Shown: positions 1 through 12,760, numbered from the stretch's first letter. The stretch: DNA of 64,000 nucleotides from Cryptomeria japonica (GCF_030272615.1 NC_081408.1:342513793-342577792); one strand, 5' to 3'. Notes: generated from the letters alone by a model not told the origin. A program made the numbers and translations.

Positions 1-770
1 AAAATTGTTGTAGTATTGTAGAAAGCTCAATTGTAGCTTTTTACTTGTCTAATGATTTTTCCAAATAGTAATTAACAAACCCATGAAGCATGTCATGAAA
101 TATTACTACCATTGTTTGCTAACGGGTTGCCATGGCATTCTTCAAATCCAAAGGAATAACTCGGTAGCAAAACCTTTAGGTGTAAATTAGATATGAGTAT
201 AGCGAAAAAAATCTAAGCATGAGCGACAACATTTCAATCTTGTAGTGAGGTCAACTATCATGACAATATTAGGCAAGAGAAAATTGTCCTTAAGACATGC
301 TTTATTGAGATCTCTAAAATTTGTACATACACAAATTCCTTTGGGCTTCTTGCTAATAGGGATAATGTTGGATATCCGATCAAAATAATTAATGAGCCAA
401 ATGAATCCAACTTGCAAAAGTTTTTGTAATTATTCTTTGATCAAGAGAGCAATTTGGGATGCATATTTGGTAACATGTTTTTCATAGGTTTAGCAACTAG
501 ATGTACAACAAGATAATGCACTACTAATTATGGATCTAATCCAAGCATGTCAACATATGAGTAGGAAAAAATATTTGTTGATTATTTAAGTGTAACATAA
601 ATGATTTGCCTTTCTATTGGAGTTAAAGCTACAACTATTTAGGTGATCCTTTTATCTTTGTTTGTGTTGAGATTAATTTCTCTATTTTTCTCAACCAAGA
701 GTGTTGACCCATCTTGTAAGTACAAAGGTATGGAGTGAAGGTTGAACTCCTCATCCATTACCACTCAAAG
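1..770 (-). pseudogene. Ty3/gypsy reverse transcriptase remnant
   Basis: Read on the minus strand, this stretch holds broken pieces of a Ty3/gypsy polymerase. The best block (417 to 187) contains PISKKPKGICVCTNFRDLNK, the counterpart of the gypsy signature 'P-KK-G--R-C-D-RDLNK', followed by LPNI and VDLT. Further downstream, about 160 to 60, pieces resembling FCYRV-P--LKNA and FHDML appear in other frames. They match the stretch leading into the YVDD box, but the box itself is not readable. Several stops and frame changes rule out function. The element continues beyond the left edge. No LTR was identified for it, so its lineage within Ty3/gypsy is uncertain. Confidence 0.75.
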
Positions 771-1346
771 GAGTTTGTACTAGTGGACATGTCCTCATTT
801 TCCTAAATTTCATTTTTTCCTTCATTTTTCTTTTTCTATTTCTTGTACTAGTGGACCTAATACCTTTGAGATTATGACAAAATCAAATGAAATAATAGAG
901 ATATTCCATATTCAATATTTTGAAATTTTATTACAAAGAGAAATATACAAATATATAAACATCTTGGATCCATGAATCAAGGAGACGGCATAGCCAAGAG
1001 GTAGAGTTTAATCAAATGATGGGTTGATTCAATATGATTGAGAACTAGGTGCAATATTACATTCGAAATGAACAATATTTCAAGTGAAGTGAGATATTTA
1101 CACCACACACACACACATATTATGATTTGAAGATTGTAAACACTTCTTAGCTAATCTTGAACTGATATATTGATTGAATGGAGATGCGATTGATTGTAGT
1201 ATTTCATATTTATAATGAGCACTTGCACCCCAATGAGGTGTAATGGTTACACCGTTAGCAAGATATGCTTTGAGTAATATATTAGAGGGCAAGTAAAAGT
1301 TGTAAGAAATGAACATTGTCTTGTTTAGGAGTAATTATTTAGAATA
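771..1346. other. non-coding flank of copia-1
   Basis: No coding sequence is recognised. A short AC microsatellite lies at about 1104-1117. The last five bases (1342-1346, GAATA) would be the target-site copy next to the copia-1 LTR, but the partner copy has been lost at the other end. Confidence 0.4.
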
Positions 1347-2809
1347 TGAAGAAGTTGAGAAATACAACTTCAAAGATCCCAAGAACACCTACAAGCAAAA
1401 TACCTGTCACAAGAGAAGAATGGAGGCAAAAAATCAATAATGGCTCTGAAGAAAAAGATTATCATTCAGAGAGAAAATGAAAAAAAAAAAAATACAATAC
1501 AATCCTTATAAAAGGAGATTGTGCAACCCTAAAAGGTGTGCAACCCTTGTAAAGACGTCAATCTAGGATCTAACCCTAAACTACTATTTATCCATAAATA
1601 AACTTAAATTTCAATCTCTAAGCATATTTTATTCAAGATATAAGCAAACATCGAATATGGATATAAAAACACTCATAGATATATCATTATAATGCACATG
1701 AATAATACAATATCCAATACTAAGAAGTTCTTATTTCCTACTTAGGCTTCCAAATTGCCTTAAGAATATACAAGAAGATGCATCCGTCGATCTTTAGTCT
1801 GAGTCGCTTCCTTCTGTCTTTTGAACGTAGAGAGAACAAGAATCAGGCGCTTTTTCCGCCCAACCTTGAAGCTTACACTTCCCCGGAATTCTTGGTCAAT
1901 CAAGAATACCCGACCCTGCACGAATTGGTTTAACCAAAGAATTCGAAAGCAAGAGGGAATCTGGTGCATGCCTAGGTAATATATGCATTTTCATTTTTCC
2001 TACTTCATTCTAAGAAACAAGCATTCGCTATCATACTAGGATGTGGTAGAGAGCATAAATAAGGAATTTCCATCATTTTCTACGGATAATTCAAACAATA
2101 ACTCGGCCGAGTATATGCCATGCATAGCAAAATAATAGTTGGAAAAAGCAACTATTCTCCCTAAAACATCCACATTCGGCACCCATCCCAAAAGGTAAAT
2201 TTTCTAACTCAAGCTTAACCCTAGCTTGATTCCCTCAAACACAAATTCCATTGAGAATACAATCTTTCTTTAAAACAAAAATAGAGGTATCATTTTTCCT
2301 TACTAATCATTACTTGTCTAATATATCTATCGAAGACAATCTTTCATATTTTGGAAAACGATAAACTTTTATAAGCAATAATCTTAAAATCAATCTTTCG
2401 ACTAAATAAGGTACATACAAAAGAAGGTGTTATACATGTATGAAATTAATCTCATATATAACCAAAAGTACGCAAACACATTCTTAAAATAGATTTAGAA
2501 CTAATTATTTTTGTGCAAAATACGATATTAACAACATCTTTTCTCTAAATTCTTTTCTTCTATTCCACAATGGTTTACAAAGCATTTCAAATAAGATAAT
2601 AATAATTGCTACCCATTTGGACGTACATACCTATTATCTAAACTTCCATTTCTACACATTTTATACCAAACATAACAAATAAAATAAAACATAAACAAAG
2701 GATTCTAACCTCTTGGAAACTTAGAGTGGTTTGTAAGATTTTGACCTTGTCGTTCTTTCATCAAATGATTCCACGCCTTGATCGCAAGTCTCTCCCTCTC
2801 CAACTATCC

Positions 2810-2946
2810 TTACCTCTATATCCAACTATCTCTCTATCCAACTATTCTTACCTCTATATCCAACTATCTATCTATCCAACTATTCTTACCTCTATATCCA
2901 ACTATCTCTCTATCCAACTATTCTTACCTCTCTATCCAACTATCTT
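2810..2946. repeat. 38-bp minisatellite, about 3.6 copies
   Basis: The unit begins TTACCTCTATATCCAACTAT and restarts at 2810, 2848, 2886 and 2924. Each unit is itself two related half-units ending in CCAACTAT. The open frames rich in YPTI/SNYSYL across it are by-products of the repeat. Confidence 0.85.
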
Positions 2947-3753
2947 TATCGCTCAATCTCTACGATATTATCCAAATATCTTCTCCTCTCTCCAACTATT
3001 CTAACCTTCCCTTCAAGAAATTATCGCTCTTCTCTCCATGTGAGAAAGAATGAAAAATAATGTGTGTGTTTATACGTCTATTTATTCTAATCTTGAGCTA
3101 CGTTTGCTGCTATCCTTTGGGCCTTATTTACTGTTACCAATATTTTTGTTGTCACGTTTATTAGTTGGTTGTAACTTTAATCTCCACGCATGTCTTTAAA
3201 TTAAATACAACCCTCGTTTTGTGGCAAGCTTGAGACTTTTTATTGTTTAAACTTTGCAACGGTTTCAGTTGGAGCTTTGATTTCTGCATGAGTCGATGCT
3301 TCACATGGATCATGGAGGCGTTTACATTAACTGTTGACTTCTCAGCTTATCCACCGAGGATCGGGTGGCATGCCAAGTCACCCACCAAGGGTCGTGGGAG
3401 TGTTAAGTCCCCCATCGTGCTTTGGCCTGCATTAATGGTTTGACAATGGCTACCATGGGTGGAGGAAGGTTAACTACAGATATCAACTTCTAACAGTCGA
3501 TAACAATACCAACCCGCCACCTTTGCATAAACAAAATATTAATCGCATGAATCGTGTTAATACAAATAATTTTATATTTAATAATATATATACATTGCGT
3601 TTAATTCTTAAATATATATACATTGCATTTAATTCTTAGATGTTTAAAAAGAAAACCTAATTAAAACATTTAAGATATTTAATAAATTAATTATACATAT
3701 ATATATTTATAACGCCCGATTTCTTTTTGTAAAAATGTTTTTAAAAATAAAGA

Positions 3754-3755
<2 letters not shown>

Positions 3756-3786
<31 letters not shown>
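3756..3786. repeat. (AT)n microsatellite
   Basis: Uninterrupted alternating A/T run of about 31 bases in A+T-rich non-coding sequence. Confidence 0.9.
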
Positions 3787-3788
<2 letters not shown>

Positions 3789-4587
3789 CCTTAAATCATA
3801 AACAAGAATATTTGAGACATAATATTTCAATTTGAAAATAAAAATTGTCTTAATCACTTTTAAAATAAGACAAATTATAAAACAATTATCGAAATTTCAT
3901 GCATGCAAATTCCATATAATTGTAAACACATCAATCATAAATGAAATTATATTTGCATTCTCTTTTTCTAGAACATTAAATCATCTTAATAAAGAACGTT
4001 AAGTCGATAAATTTGATAACTCTAAATAGCAAACTAATTTTCACTTTTATAGACGAAATCAATGTAACGATTACCAATTACTCACATCATTTTGTTTCTA
4101 ATACAAAATCATACATTAAAGAAGTCACAATTGCACAAACAAACTTTTCTACTGTGGTGTGTGAGAGATTCTCTTTTCTATCGAAGTCATTTAGTTAAAA
4201 GCAATTCTACCTGATTCGTGTTCTCGCCTTCAACCTCCTTCACCTCATCCTGCATTACTTGCACTCAAAAATTTATCAGTATTGACAAACCCAAAAGAAT
4301 ATTAAATGTCGAATTTCATATCAATTGCAGGAGTAAAAAGCATACTATATTTCCTCATACTAGATTATGAATGATCTAATCTATTTTAAATTTAAAAATC
4401 ACGTTACATCTTTAAATTGCACATTATTAAATAAAACGATTCGTGACATCCCTAAATGAGAATGTATTTAATAATTAGAATTAGAATAATTATTAAATAC
4501 ATACAATGCATAACTAAGAGAATCTTAAGAAGGAATAAAATATGACTTAATTAAACTAATTAAGTCAAATTACCTTTTACTCTAACA

Positions 4588-4597
4588 CCCCCCTTAA
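4588..4597 (-). other. copia-1 polypurine tract
   Basis: On the minus strand the bases read CTTAAGGGGGG directly before the LTR start TGTTAGAG. This is the position and composition of a plus-strand priming polypurine tract. Confidence 0.75.
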
Positions 4598-4829
4598 GAT
4601 GAGCTTAGGGAGAAGCTACAAACTAAATACATGAAAGCAAATGCAACTACATGATGAAAGAAAAGTTGGGTCCCGACAACAAAGCCTGATGAGGTACCCA
4701 ATCACAACCAAATCTCTATAAACCAGATAAATGGAGAAAACCAGGTTGGAAAAACTCTACTCCAAAAAAGAGATGGAAAAAGCATGCTAAAAAAAACATG
4801 AAGGAAAGAAGGCCTCAATGAGACCCCCC

Positions 4830-5401
4830 AAGGACAACTTCCTTCACCCCAAGCATAGAGCGCAACTGAAGGCAGCGCGGAGATGTGAAAGGTTTAGTCA
4901 AGATGTCAACAACCTACTCCTTTGTAGGTATGTACTCCAAGATGAGAAAGTCATCTTGAATCAACTATCTGATGAAGTGCATGTGAAGCTCAACGTGTTT
5001 AGTCCTCTAATGCTCCACTGGGTTGCGGGAAATGTGAATGGCACTCTGATTGTCACACCAAATAATAGTGGGACTATCTAGAGGGAACCCAAACTCAGTC
5101 ATCAACTGTCGAAGCCATTAAACCTCTTGAATAGCTAACACTGATGCTCGGTACTCAGCCTCTGCAGATGATAATGCAATAGCAGACTACTTCTTGCAAG
5201 ACCATGTGATAGGGCCAAAACCAAGGCAAAAAACAAAGCCAGAAGTAGACTTCTGATAATGAGCATCACCAACCCAATCGAAGTCAGTGAAGCCAACAAT
5301 GTGAGAGGATCCTGAAGTATAGTGAATGCCAAACTGTGTAGTGCCCCGAATGTACCTCAAAATGTGTTTGGTAGCTCACCAATGGCTCTCATGGGGATCA
5401 T
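4830..5401 (-). pseudogene. copia-1 RNase H domain (3' part of pol)
   Basis: Minus-strand reading gives the copia RNase H order: DWVGDAHYQKSTSGFVF, then SAIALSSAEAEYRA, then IIWCDNQSAIHI, then TKHVELHMHFIR and DILTKPF. These carry the Asp/Glu active-site context (SSAEAEY, CDN). Stops replace several codons, two of them tryptophan positions. The domain is the continuation of the reverse transcriptase at 25432-26440. The 20-kb copia-2 insertion lies between the two halves. Confidence 0.88.
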
Positions 5402-5406
5402 GGGAG
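5402..5406. repeat. target-site duplication of copia-2, left copy
   Basis: GGGAG here pairs with ATGAG at 25427-25431. Only three of five bases still match, but the left copy is the one that gives a continuous reading frame of copia-1 pol when copia-2 and the right copy are removed, which supports this boundary. Confidence 0.6.
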
Positions 5407-6629
5407 TTTTGGAAATTTGGAGGAATTGATTATGTGTTGCAGTGATGTTTGTCATTGATGTCAACACTAATTGTTTTGTTGTCCACCGGCTTCAAGTAGA
5501 GTGGTTGGATTATGATGTTGATCTGTAGATCTTCTCCGGTATGTTCTGGTTGTTGGAATTGGTTTGGATTGGTTATTCATGTGTTCTTGATGCATATCAC
5601 ATTTAGTTGGTTCAAGATTTGATGATCTAGATGCTATCATTTATTCTAGTAAGCCTTTTGGTTACTGGTAAGGGTTTTACCGGCAGAGCTTTGTTGAAGA
5701 TCTTTTGATGAATCTGACAAGTGGTGTTGGTGCGACTTCTAGAAGGTTATCAGGATGTTGATGGTTATCGTGTTCGTATTCCAGTTGATTGATGGTGTTT
5801 CATTTGGCTTATGGCGACCTATTTTAGATCTGGTCTTATTCTGTTAGGTTATGGACCAGTTTATGTAACGTGTTGGTTGATGCTCCCGATGTGTTACCGG
5901 TTAGATTTATTGATTGGTTTATATTGTTTCGGTCTTAGGCCGACTTGGTTTATCATTGGTTTGCGGGATTATGTAACAAAATTATTGTATTATCTTTTAG
6001 GTGGACGACCTAATTGTTTAAGTCCCGGGTTGGTATAAATATGATGTAAGATCTCTTTGTAGATCATGGGATATGGGTTATGGGATTATCTGTGTGTGAA
6101 TAAAGTTGTAATCATATGCAAAGGTTTTGATCGATCATAGGTGATCGAATTGGGTTTGTGTAAGAGGTTTAATACCTCTGGTATTGAGCTTAACCAAAAC
6201 TATACTCAAGCATAGGAGATGTTATTCTTGCAGTTCACTCATCTTTCTGGATTGTAGTCTAGATTTCTTTTGTAGTCAGTGAGGCTCCTTTTGTGATGAG
6301 AAGTGTGCTCTAGGAAGTGTTCCTTCCTGCATGTGCAGGCCCCTCTTATTGTAATCACATACCTACTGCAAAAGTATTATCTGACTGTGGGTGGGCTTCC
6401 CACCGTGGTTTTTCTCTTTACCAGGTTTTCCACGGACGAATATCGGTGTTATGTGTTGTGGATGGATGGTAATTGTTCTATGATTTATGTATGTGCTTAA
6501 TTGTTATATCTGCTATTCTGGTATTTGATTTATGCATTCCAGTAAAAGGTTATGTGTGCTTAAAGTTTCATAATCTGTTGACAATTGATTCATCCCCCCC
6601 CTCTCAGTTGTCCACCGGTTATCCTAACA
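5407..6629 (+). repeat. copia-2 5' LTR
   Basis: Matches 24206-25426 along its length. The start has decayed from TGTTGGAAT to TTTTGGAAA. The end is ATCCTAACA, an imperfect inverted match of the start. A TATA box (TATAAAT, 6034-6040) is the likely retrotransposon promoter, with the transcript start expected about 30 bp downstream. Confidence 0.92.
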
Positions 6630-6631
6630 AT

Positions 6632-6643
6632 TGGTATCAGAGC
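6632..6643 (+). other. copia-2 primer binding site
   Basis: TGGTATCAGAGC, two bases after the LTR end, is complementary to the 3' end of initiator methionine tRNA, the usual primer of plant copia elements. Confidence 0.92.
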
Positions 6644-6685
6644 TTGGTCCTCTTTGCAGAAGCTTAATCACTTGAGGAAGATCCT

Positions 6686-7568
6686 ATGGCATCTAATAGT
6701 TCATCTGCAGTTGTTTTTCAGAGAGATACCCCTAAGCTTGATTCAACAAATTATAGAGTATGGAAGATTCAAATGGAGACTCATTTGACATGTATTGGGA
6801 AAGAGATTTGGGAGACTTGGATAAGAACATTGAAAATGACTGTAGATATAGAGAATCCCTCTTGAGTGTGCTTTCTGATCAGCAAATAATGGGATTAACT
6901 GACCAATCATCTGCAAAGGCTATATGGGATAAGTTGGAGGCCCTGAATGAAGGTGAGCCAAATGTTAAAATTGCTAAACTTGATGGTTACCGGGTGAGGT
7001 ATGAGAACCTGAATATAGAAGAAGATGAAAGGATAACTACTTTTATGGAAAGAGTTAATGAAATTGTTATGAGAATTCAGTGCTATGGTGGTTCTCTAGG
7101 TGAAGATGAGATTGTTTCTAAAGTATTGAGATCTTTGCCACTGGCTTGCAAGATGAAGGCTACTGCAATTAATGAGATGAGAACAATGTTTAACACTTCT
7201 ATCAACGGAGATAATTTGGTTGGAAAGTTATCTTCTTTTGAGCTTGAAGAATTTGGTCATGAAGGAGTTGCAAAGACTAAATCTATTTTCATGCACCTAC
7301 ATCATCAATCGGCAAGAGTGATTGGAAAGCCTTATATGCGAAGGAACTGGAGGAAATGAATAAGGAAGATGAAGAGTTTGAGCAACTTGAAGCCCTATTT
7401 TCTAGAAGAATACCTAAAGGTTCGGCAAGAAGTAAGTATGAAGTAAAATCACCTTTTAAATGTTTTTCATGTAATAAGATAGGTCATTTTGCATCTAGAT
7501 GTCCTGAGAGGAATTCAAGATTTGAAGAGAAAGCTAGAAGATCTTTTAGGCCTAGGCATGATTATTAG
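6686..7568 (+). pseudogene. copia-2 gag
   Basis: The capsid/nucleocapsid region starts at ATG 6686 (MASNSSSAVVF, with the typical KLDSTNYRVWKIQMETHL). A frame change near residue 45 shifts it to the frame read from 6760, which contains ALNEGEPNVKIAKLDGYRVR and other stretches of the UBN2/retrotran_gag type. A second frame change near 7356 leads to a zinc knuckle CFSCNKIGHFASRC (CX2CX4HX4C, all four ligands kept). The order and spacing are those of a complete copia gag, but the frame breaks prevent a full-length product. Confidence 0.9.
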
Positions 7569-7990
7569 AACAAGCATAAGTATAGGAGAAACATTTAGAC
7601 AAATCATGTTACTATGTGGATGAGGAAGGTGTGACTGATTTTGATGATGAACCGACACAAGATTCAGCTAGTGGATCCGATAGTGGAAAGGAATGGGTAT
7701 TTTTGGCTATCAAGGAAGATGCTCTGGAACCTGTCATTCAAAATAAGAAGAAAGCCCTTGCTGCTAAAGTTGAAGACAAGGATGAATAGGTGATAGACAG
7801 TGGATGTTCACATCATATGACTGGAGATAAAAGGAAGTGTCTATCTTTGCAACAATTTGATGGTGGTCTAGTTAGATTTGGAGATGACAAAGCATGTATG
7901 ATCAGAGGAAGAGGAACTATATCATTGGATGGTAAGCATAACACTGATAATGTTTATTATGTTGAAGGTTGAAGGCATAATCTTTTAAGT
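7569..7990 (+). pseudogene. copia-2 aspartic protease
   Basis: The linker after gag leads to IDSGCSHHMTG (about 7793-7825), the copia protease active site D-S-G. The codon before the site is TAG where related elements have tryptophan (TGG), a likely single G-to-A change. The following GGLVRFGDDKACMI and GRGTISLDG match the strand and flap region of copia proteases. Protease would cut the Gag-Pol polyprotein in the virus-like particle. The stops here make it non-functional. Confidence 0.88.
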
Positions 7991-7999
7991 CTAGGGAAG

Positions 8000-9226
8000 T
8001 TGGTGGATAAGGGATTTCAATTACAGTTCAAGGATGGAAAATGCAAAATCATCAACAGATCTAGATTGAAGATTGCAACCGGTACTCAGACTAAAGGTAA
8101 CATCTTTCATTTGAACTCCGGTGAGAAGACATGTTTGATTGCACAGATTGATGAGAATTGGCTATGGCATAAGAGGTTGTGTCATGTGAATTTCGATTGC
8201 ATTGTAAAGATCAGTTCAACTAAGATTGTTAGAGATATACCTAAGATTGTGAAGCCCTATAATCCGGTATGTAAGGAATGTCAAATGGGAAAGCAGGTCA
8301 GAACTTTTTTTAAGAGTATACAAGATAAATCTAATGATGTTCTTGATCTTATTCATACTGATTTATGTGGTCCTACTAGAATAAAAAGTTTTCAAGGTGA
8401 TAGAGATTTCATTTTATTCATTGATGACTATTCTAGAGTGATGTGGGTTACTTTTCTAAGGGAGAAATATGAAGCTTTTGAAATTCTTAAGATCTTTAAT
8501 GCTAAAGTTGAGATAGAAACATGGTTGAAGATTAAATTCTTAAGGTCAGATCAAGATGGTGAATTCACATCCGGTGAATTTAAGAGTTATTGTGAGAAGC
8601 ATGGGATAAGGAGACAATTGTCTGCACCCTGGACACCTTAGCAGAATGGTGTTGTGGAAAGAAAGAATAAAACTATCTCAGATGCAGCCAGAACTATGAT
8701 GATGGAATCTAATTTGCCTCATATATCTATTGGAGAGAAGCTATGAGCACGATGGTATACACATTCAATAGGGTTAATATCAAAGGCGACACCGATAAGA
8801 CACCTTATGAGTTATGGTTTGGTCATACACCTTTAATTAAGTATTTCAGAAATCTTTGGTAGTAAATGCTATATCAAAAGAGATGATTACATTGGAAATT
8901 TTGATCCTAGATGTGATGAAGGGATATTTCTCAGTTATTCTAATGAAAGCAAAGCATATAGATGTTATAACAAAATATTGTAGAGAATTGTGGAGAGTGC
9001 TAATGTCAAGGTGGATGAGCTATACAAAGGTCAAATCAGAACTTATGAGAGAGAACCGAAAGTGGAGATGATCATAACTGAACTAGTAGCACCTGTACCA
9101 GAACAAAATGTTGAACCAGTTACCCTGACAGTATTAGAAAATTCAATAGTGACTGAAGATCAGAGTAGAGAAACAGAAAGTCAGAAGACTCCTAGGTATG
9201 TAAGGCTAAATCATTCAGAAGATTAG
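8000..9226 (+). pseudogene. copia-2 integrase
   Basis: The GAG-pre-integrase zinc finger shows HKRLCHVNFD and CKECQMGKQ (HHCC ligands). The catalytic core follows, with HTDLCGPTR (first Asp), FLRSDQDGEFTSGEF (second Asp) and, after an in-frame TAG at 8639-8641, QNGVVERKNK (Glu). Beyond 8700 the frame breaks several times, through YELWFGHTP and further C-terminal pieces to about 9226. Integrase would insert the cDNA into the genome. All three acidic residues are visible, but in broken frames. Confidence 0.9.
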
Positions 9227-9253
9227 ATCATTGGAGACAAGAACAAAGGAGTA

Positions 9254-9971
9254 ATGACAAGAAGAAGGTTGGCAACTAATGAGGTATGTTTAATTTCTCA
9301 AGTTGAATCAGCATCAGCTATTAAAGCTTGTAAAGATGAATGTTGGAAGAGAGCTATGGAAGAGGAATTAGATCAGATAGAAAAGAACAACACATGGACT
9401 TTAGTTCCCCGGCCTAAAAATAAGAATGTTATTGGAAATAAATGGGTCTTTAGGAATAAATTGAATGAGGATGGACAAGTTGTGAGGAATAAGGCTAGAT
9501 TAGTCTATAAAGGATATTCTCAGAAGGAAGGAATTGATTATGATGAGACTTTTTCTCCGGTAGCTAGGATTGAAGCTGTAAGATTATTTATTGCTTATGC
9601 TACCCATAAGAAATACAAGGTTATTCAAATGAATGTTAAGTGTGCAATTTTGAATGGAGATCTTGAAGAGGAAGTTTGCATTGAGAAACCTAATGGATTT
9701 TCACTTTAAGATGACAAAAACATGGTTTGCAGGTTAAGGAAAGCTTTATATGGATTGAAACAAGCCCCTAGAGCTTGGTATGCTATATTGGACAATATAT
9801 TTTGAAGCTTGGTTTCACTAAAGGTAATGCTGACTGTAACTTATAGTATAAGATCATTGATGATGGCATATTGATTGTTGAAGTCTTTGTTGATGATATC
9901 ATTTTTTGAGGTGAGGATAAGTGATGTATGGAATTCTCTGATAATATGAAGAATGAATTTGACATGTCTAT
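9254..9971 (+). pseudogene. copia-2 reverse transcriptase, 5' part
   Basis: The domain begins with TWTLVPRPKNKNVIGNKWVF, continues to KGYSQKEGIDYDETFSPVAR, and then reads VIQMNVKCAILNGD, where copia elements normally have QMDVK: the first catalytic aspartate is asparagine here. After a stop at 9707-9709 comes [12 protein letters not shown], then FVDDIIF, the Y/F-V-D-D box with both aspartates. The reading frame is cut at 9971 by the giant-LTR element and resumes at 22075 (GEMKFFLGLQI). Confidence 0.92.
9967..9971. repeat. target-site duplication of the giant-LTR element
   Basis: TCTAT at 9967-9971 is repeated exactly at 22075-22079. Removing the insert and one copy restores the copia-2 reading frame. 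Confidence 0.95.
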
Positions 9972-12274
9972 TGTAATGCCTCGCCAGGAAACCCCGAAGG
10001 GATTAAGCCATAACACAAGAATAGAGTGCAATAATTTTATTTTTTAAAGATAAACACAACATTAAGATACAACGAGGCATCAAAATTCAGATTACATAGC
10101 GGAAGACAACAACTAACACCTATAGAGTTTCCCAGCGTGATTACTTAATTACACATTTAACTTAACTCACACTAATAAATCCAATAAGCTGATTTTCTTT
10201 AAAACGAGATAATTCTTAAACAAGGATAATTTCTTTCAGATAGATGAAAATATAATTCACATGCTAATGTTTATCCAGTATGATTCATTCATACCTTACA
10301 TTCAAGCTTTTCATAAAAATATAAGCCATGCATCTAATATTCTAACACACAAGAATTTCATCGTAAACTTATGAGATCTTTCCATGCATACTTAATTTCC
10401 TTAACAACAACTAAATAAAATCCATTATCCTAAGCTACGTTCTTTCACGATCCAATTTACTACATTCAAGAGAGGACTGCATACATGCATTTTAAATTAA
10501 TATCATCTTATCTACTTATACATTCTATCAAAATGTCATTCGTACATGCTAACACTAAACATGAAACATAAGAACAAAAGCATCACATAACACCCCGATG
10601 ATCTCAGAGTTCACCCTTAAAGGGCTGCATCTCCAGGTCTGCTCAACTGCAAGACCCCTCTGATAATTAATAAAGTTAAGAATACATGAGGTTCTCATAA
10701 TTTACAATCCTGCCATCACGGTGAAACATAATCAATATACAAATGACCATATCGGTCAATAAATACATAAACGATCCTTGAAAAGGAAAGGATCCAACTG
10801 AACATAATCGAAGCTAATACAAAGGTCCATTAGAGCATCCACAAAACTAAGTCATCGCAACCCAAGGTCTAACATGAAAACAGGTTCTCACAAGGGCATA
10901 AGCAACAGGACGACTCCACAAAAGTGCTCCTATATGGACAATACAACAACACACTAGCGAACGTAGGGGGACAAGTGTCATCACACAACCTGGTACGGTT
11001 ACCATGGCAGGTCTTCGTAGGTCCCGGCCCCATACACTGGGTTACCCTGGCAACCTAATCCGAACCTCCGGCCCATCCAAGCCTTATGTGGACCCACACA
11101 TCCTTTCGTGAAGACAAGGATGATGGTTTGCCATTTCAGGCCTTCTCATAGCATGTCGAGTCTGTGTTAGCACTCGTCCCATGTGTGAGGCACAATTATC
11201 TTACTTAGAGATTACATTCTAATCTACTGTTAGGTTATCACTTATTAGATTCACTTCCGATGGGTTACCCAGCAACCACTTTGGGCATGGCCCCCAATCG
11301 AAAGCCACTTTCCCATACGACACTAGACTATACTCAAGCGACCTCAGAAACCAAGGAATACACATGGTCAAGCAAACAGAGTTCAAAAAGGGAGGGAACA
11401 TCCATTTGGTCAAACACAACTCAAAAGAGGTACACTTACTGACGGTACTCTAACCAGAGACCCGACCAACTATGGTCAACCACGAATCATCATTCGACAC
11501 CCACATAAAGGATATGACCAATACAACACCACAACAAAAATAACAGTTGACTTGAGACCGAGGACAGAAACAGGTACCCAAATCAACCATATGATAGGGT
11601 CCAATCAAACAAAGCAAGGCTTGCCATTACTTAAGCAAAAGCGAATACAGAAATTAAACTCGCACAGGCAATAACCAACAGATACAATCTTTCGAAATGA
11701 TTTAAAACATTAAATGTTGATCAAGTTTTCTACATGATCTAAGTTTCCAAAATACACTAAGAGGAAATCATCATTGCAAGGAGAATACAATAGCACAATT
11801 TGCAATAGTACCATTGTCTATTTCTCAAACAGAGGAAAAATATAATTAAACCATCCATTTTACTAACTGAGATTATCAGTAACTTAACAATTTTTCCAAA
11901 TGATACTTAATTAAATTTCCAAAAGCATATCGTTTAAATTCATAATGTCCAATGATAAAATATTCATTTCTAACATTTCTAGATGGCCTATAACATTAAA
12001 ATCTTCAATTAATATATACTCCTGAATAATGTATATTTTATCTCGAAAATTTTTCCAACAAAATAATATTCTATTTTTTTTCAAAAAGATGCTCCCCTAA
12101 TATTATAGGTCCAAAAGGATTAAATATTAACTCATATATATTTACTAACCCACGGTTAATAAAATATACATAATTAATAATTAATAATGCATAATAATCA
12201 AATTAAATATATATATATATATATATTTTCATTGATAATTTAATAATGTCCAACTTTCACATTAAATATTAATT

Positions 12275-12317
<43 letters not shown>

Positions 12318-12673
12318 CCATTTAATAAACATATATTAATATTAATTAATAATTAATTTAAAAAACTTTATAAAATAAAATACTTTTAAATTAATAATTT
12401 ATTTATTATTTTTTTAACTAAAAAATAATAAATAAATAAATATAAAAAGGGGGGCGGCGAGGGTCGGGCCCACCTCCCCTACGCGAGGGTTGGGCAGCCA
12501 CTGTCGTGCCCTAACCACGGGCGGCTCCTCCGCGGGGGACGCAGGTCCCGCGGCGCCTATGCAACCACCACGGGGGTCGCAGTGAGTTGCGGCCACCGCC
12601 GGCTGCGACTGCGCAGGGGGAGGAGGCAGGTAGAGCTCCGCTCCCCGCTCTCCAAACCCCCAAAATAAAATAA

Positions 12674-12760
<87 letters not shown>

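Larger units (their letters stand above)
1650..4270. other. unassigned sequence inside the copia-1 LTR
   Basis: Probable insertion(s) between the two recognisable ends of the LTR. It holds a 38-bp minisatellite, an (AT)n run, and phrases such as TAACGCCCGATTTC near 3711 that look like LTR-type sequence. No coding domain was found and no target-site duplication could be fixed by eye, so the element type is unknown. Confidence 0.35.
1347..4587 (-). repeat. copia-1 3' LTR, interrupted
   Basis: In element orientation this LTR starts TGTTAGAGTAAAAGG (4587 leftwards), directly after the polypurine tract, and ends in ...CTCAACTTCTTCA at 1347. The outer 50 bases at 1347-1397 match the stub at 29962-30017 with only a few changes, which ties the two ends to one element. 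A TATA-like stretch lies near 1506-1517. The total of 3.2 kb is much longer than the recognisable ends require, so the middle (about 1650-4270) is probably foreign sequence. Confidence 0.7.

Noticed and set aside
2726-3053. Overlapping ORFs rich in YPTI and SNYSYL
   Set aside because: Both are frames of the 38-bp minisatellite, with no domain.
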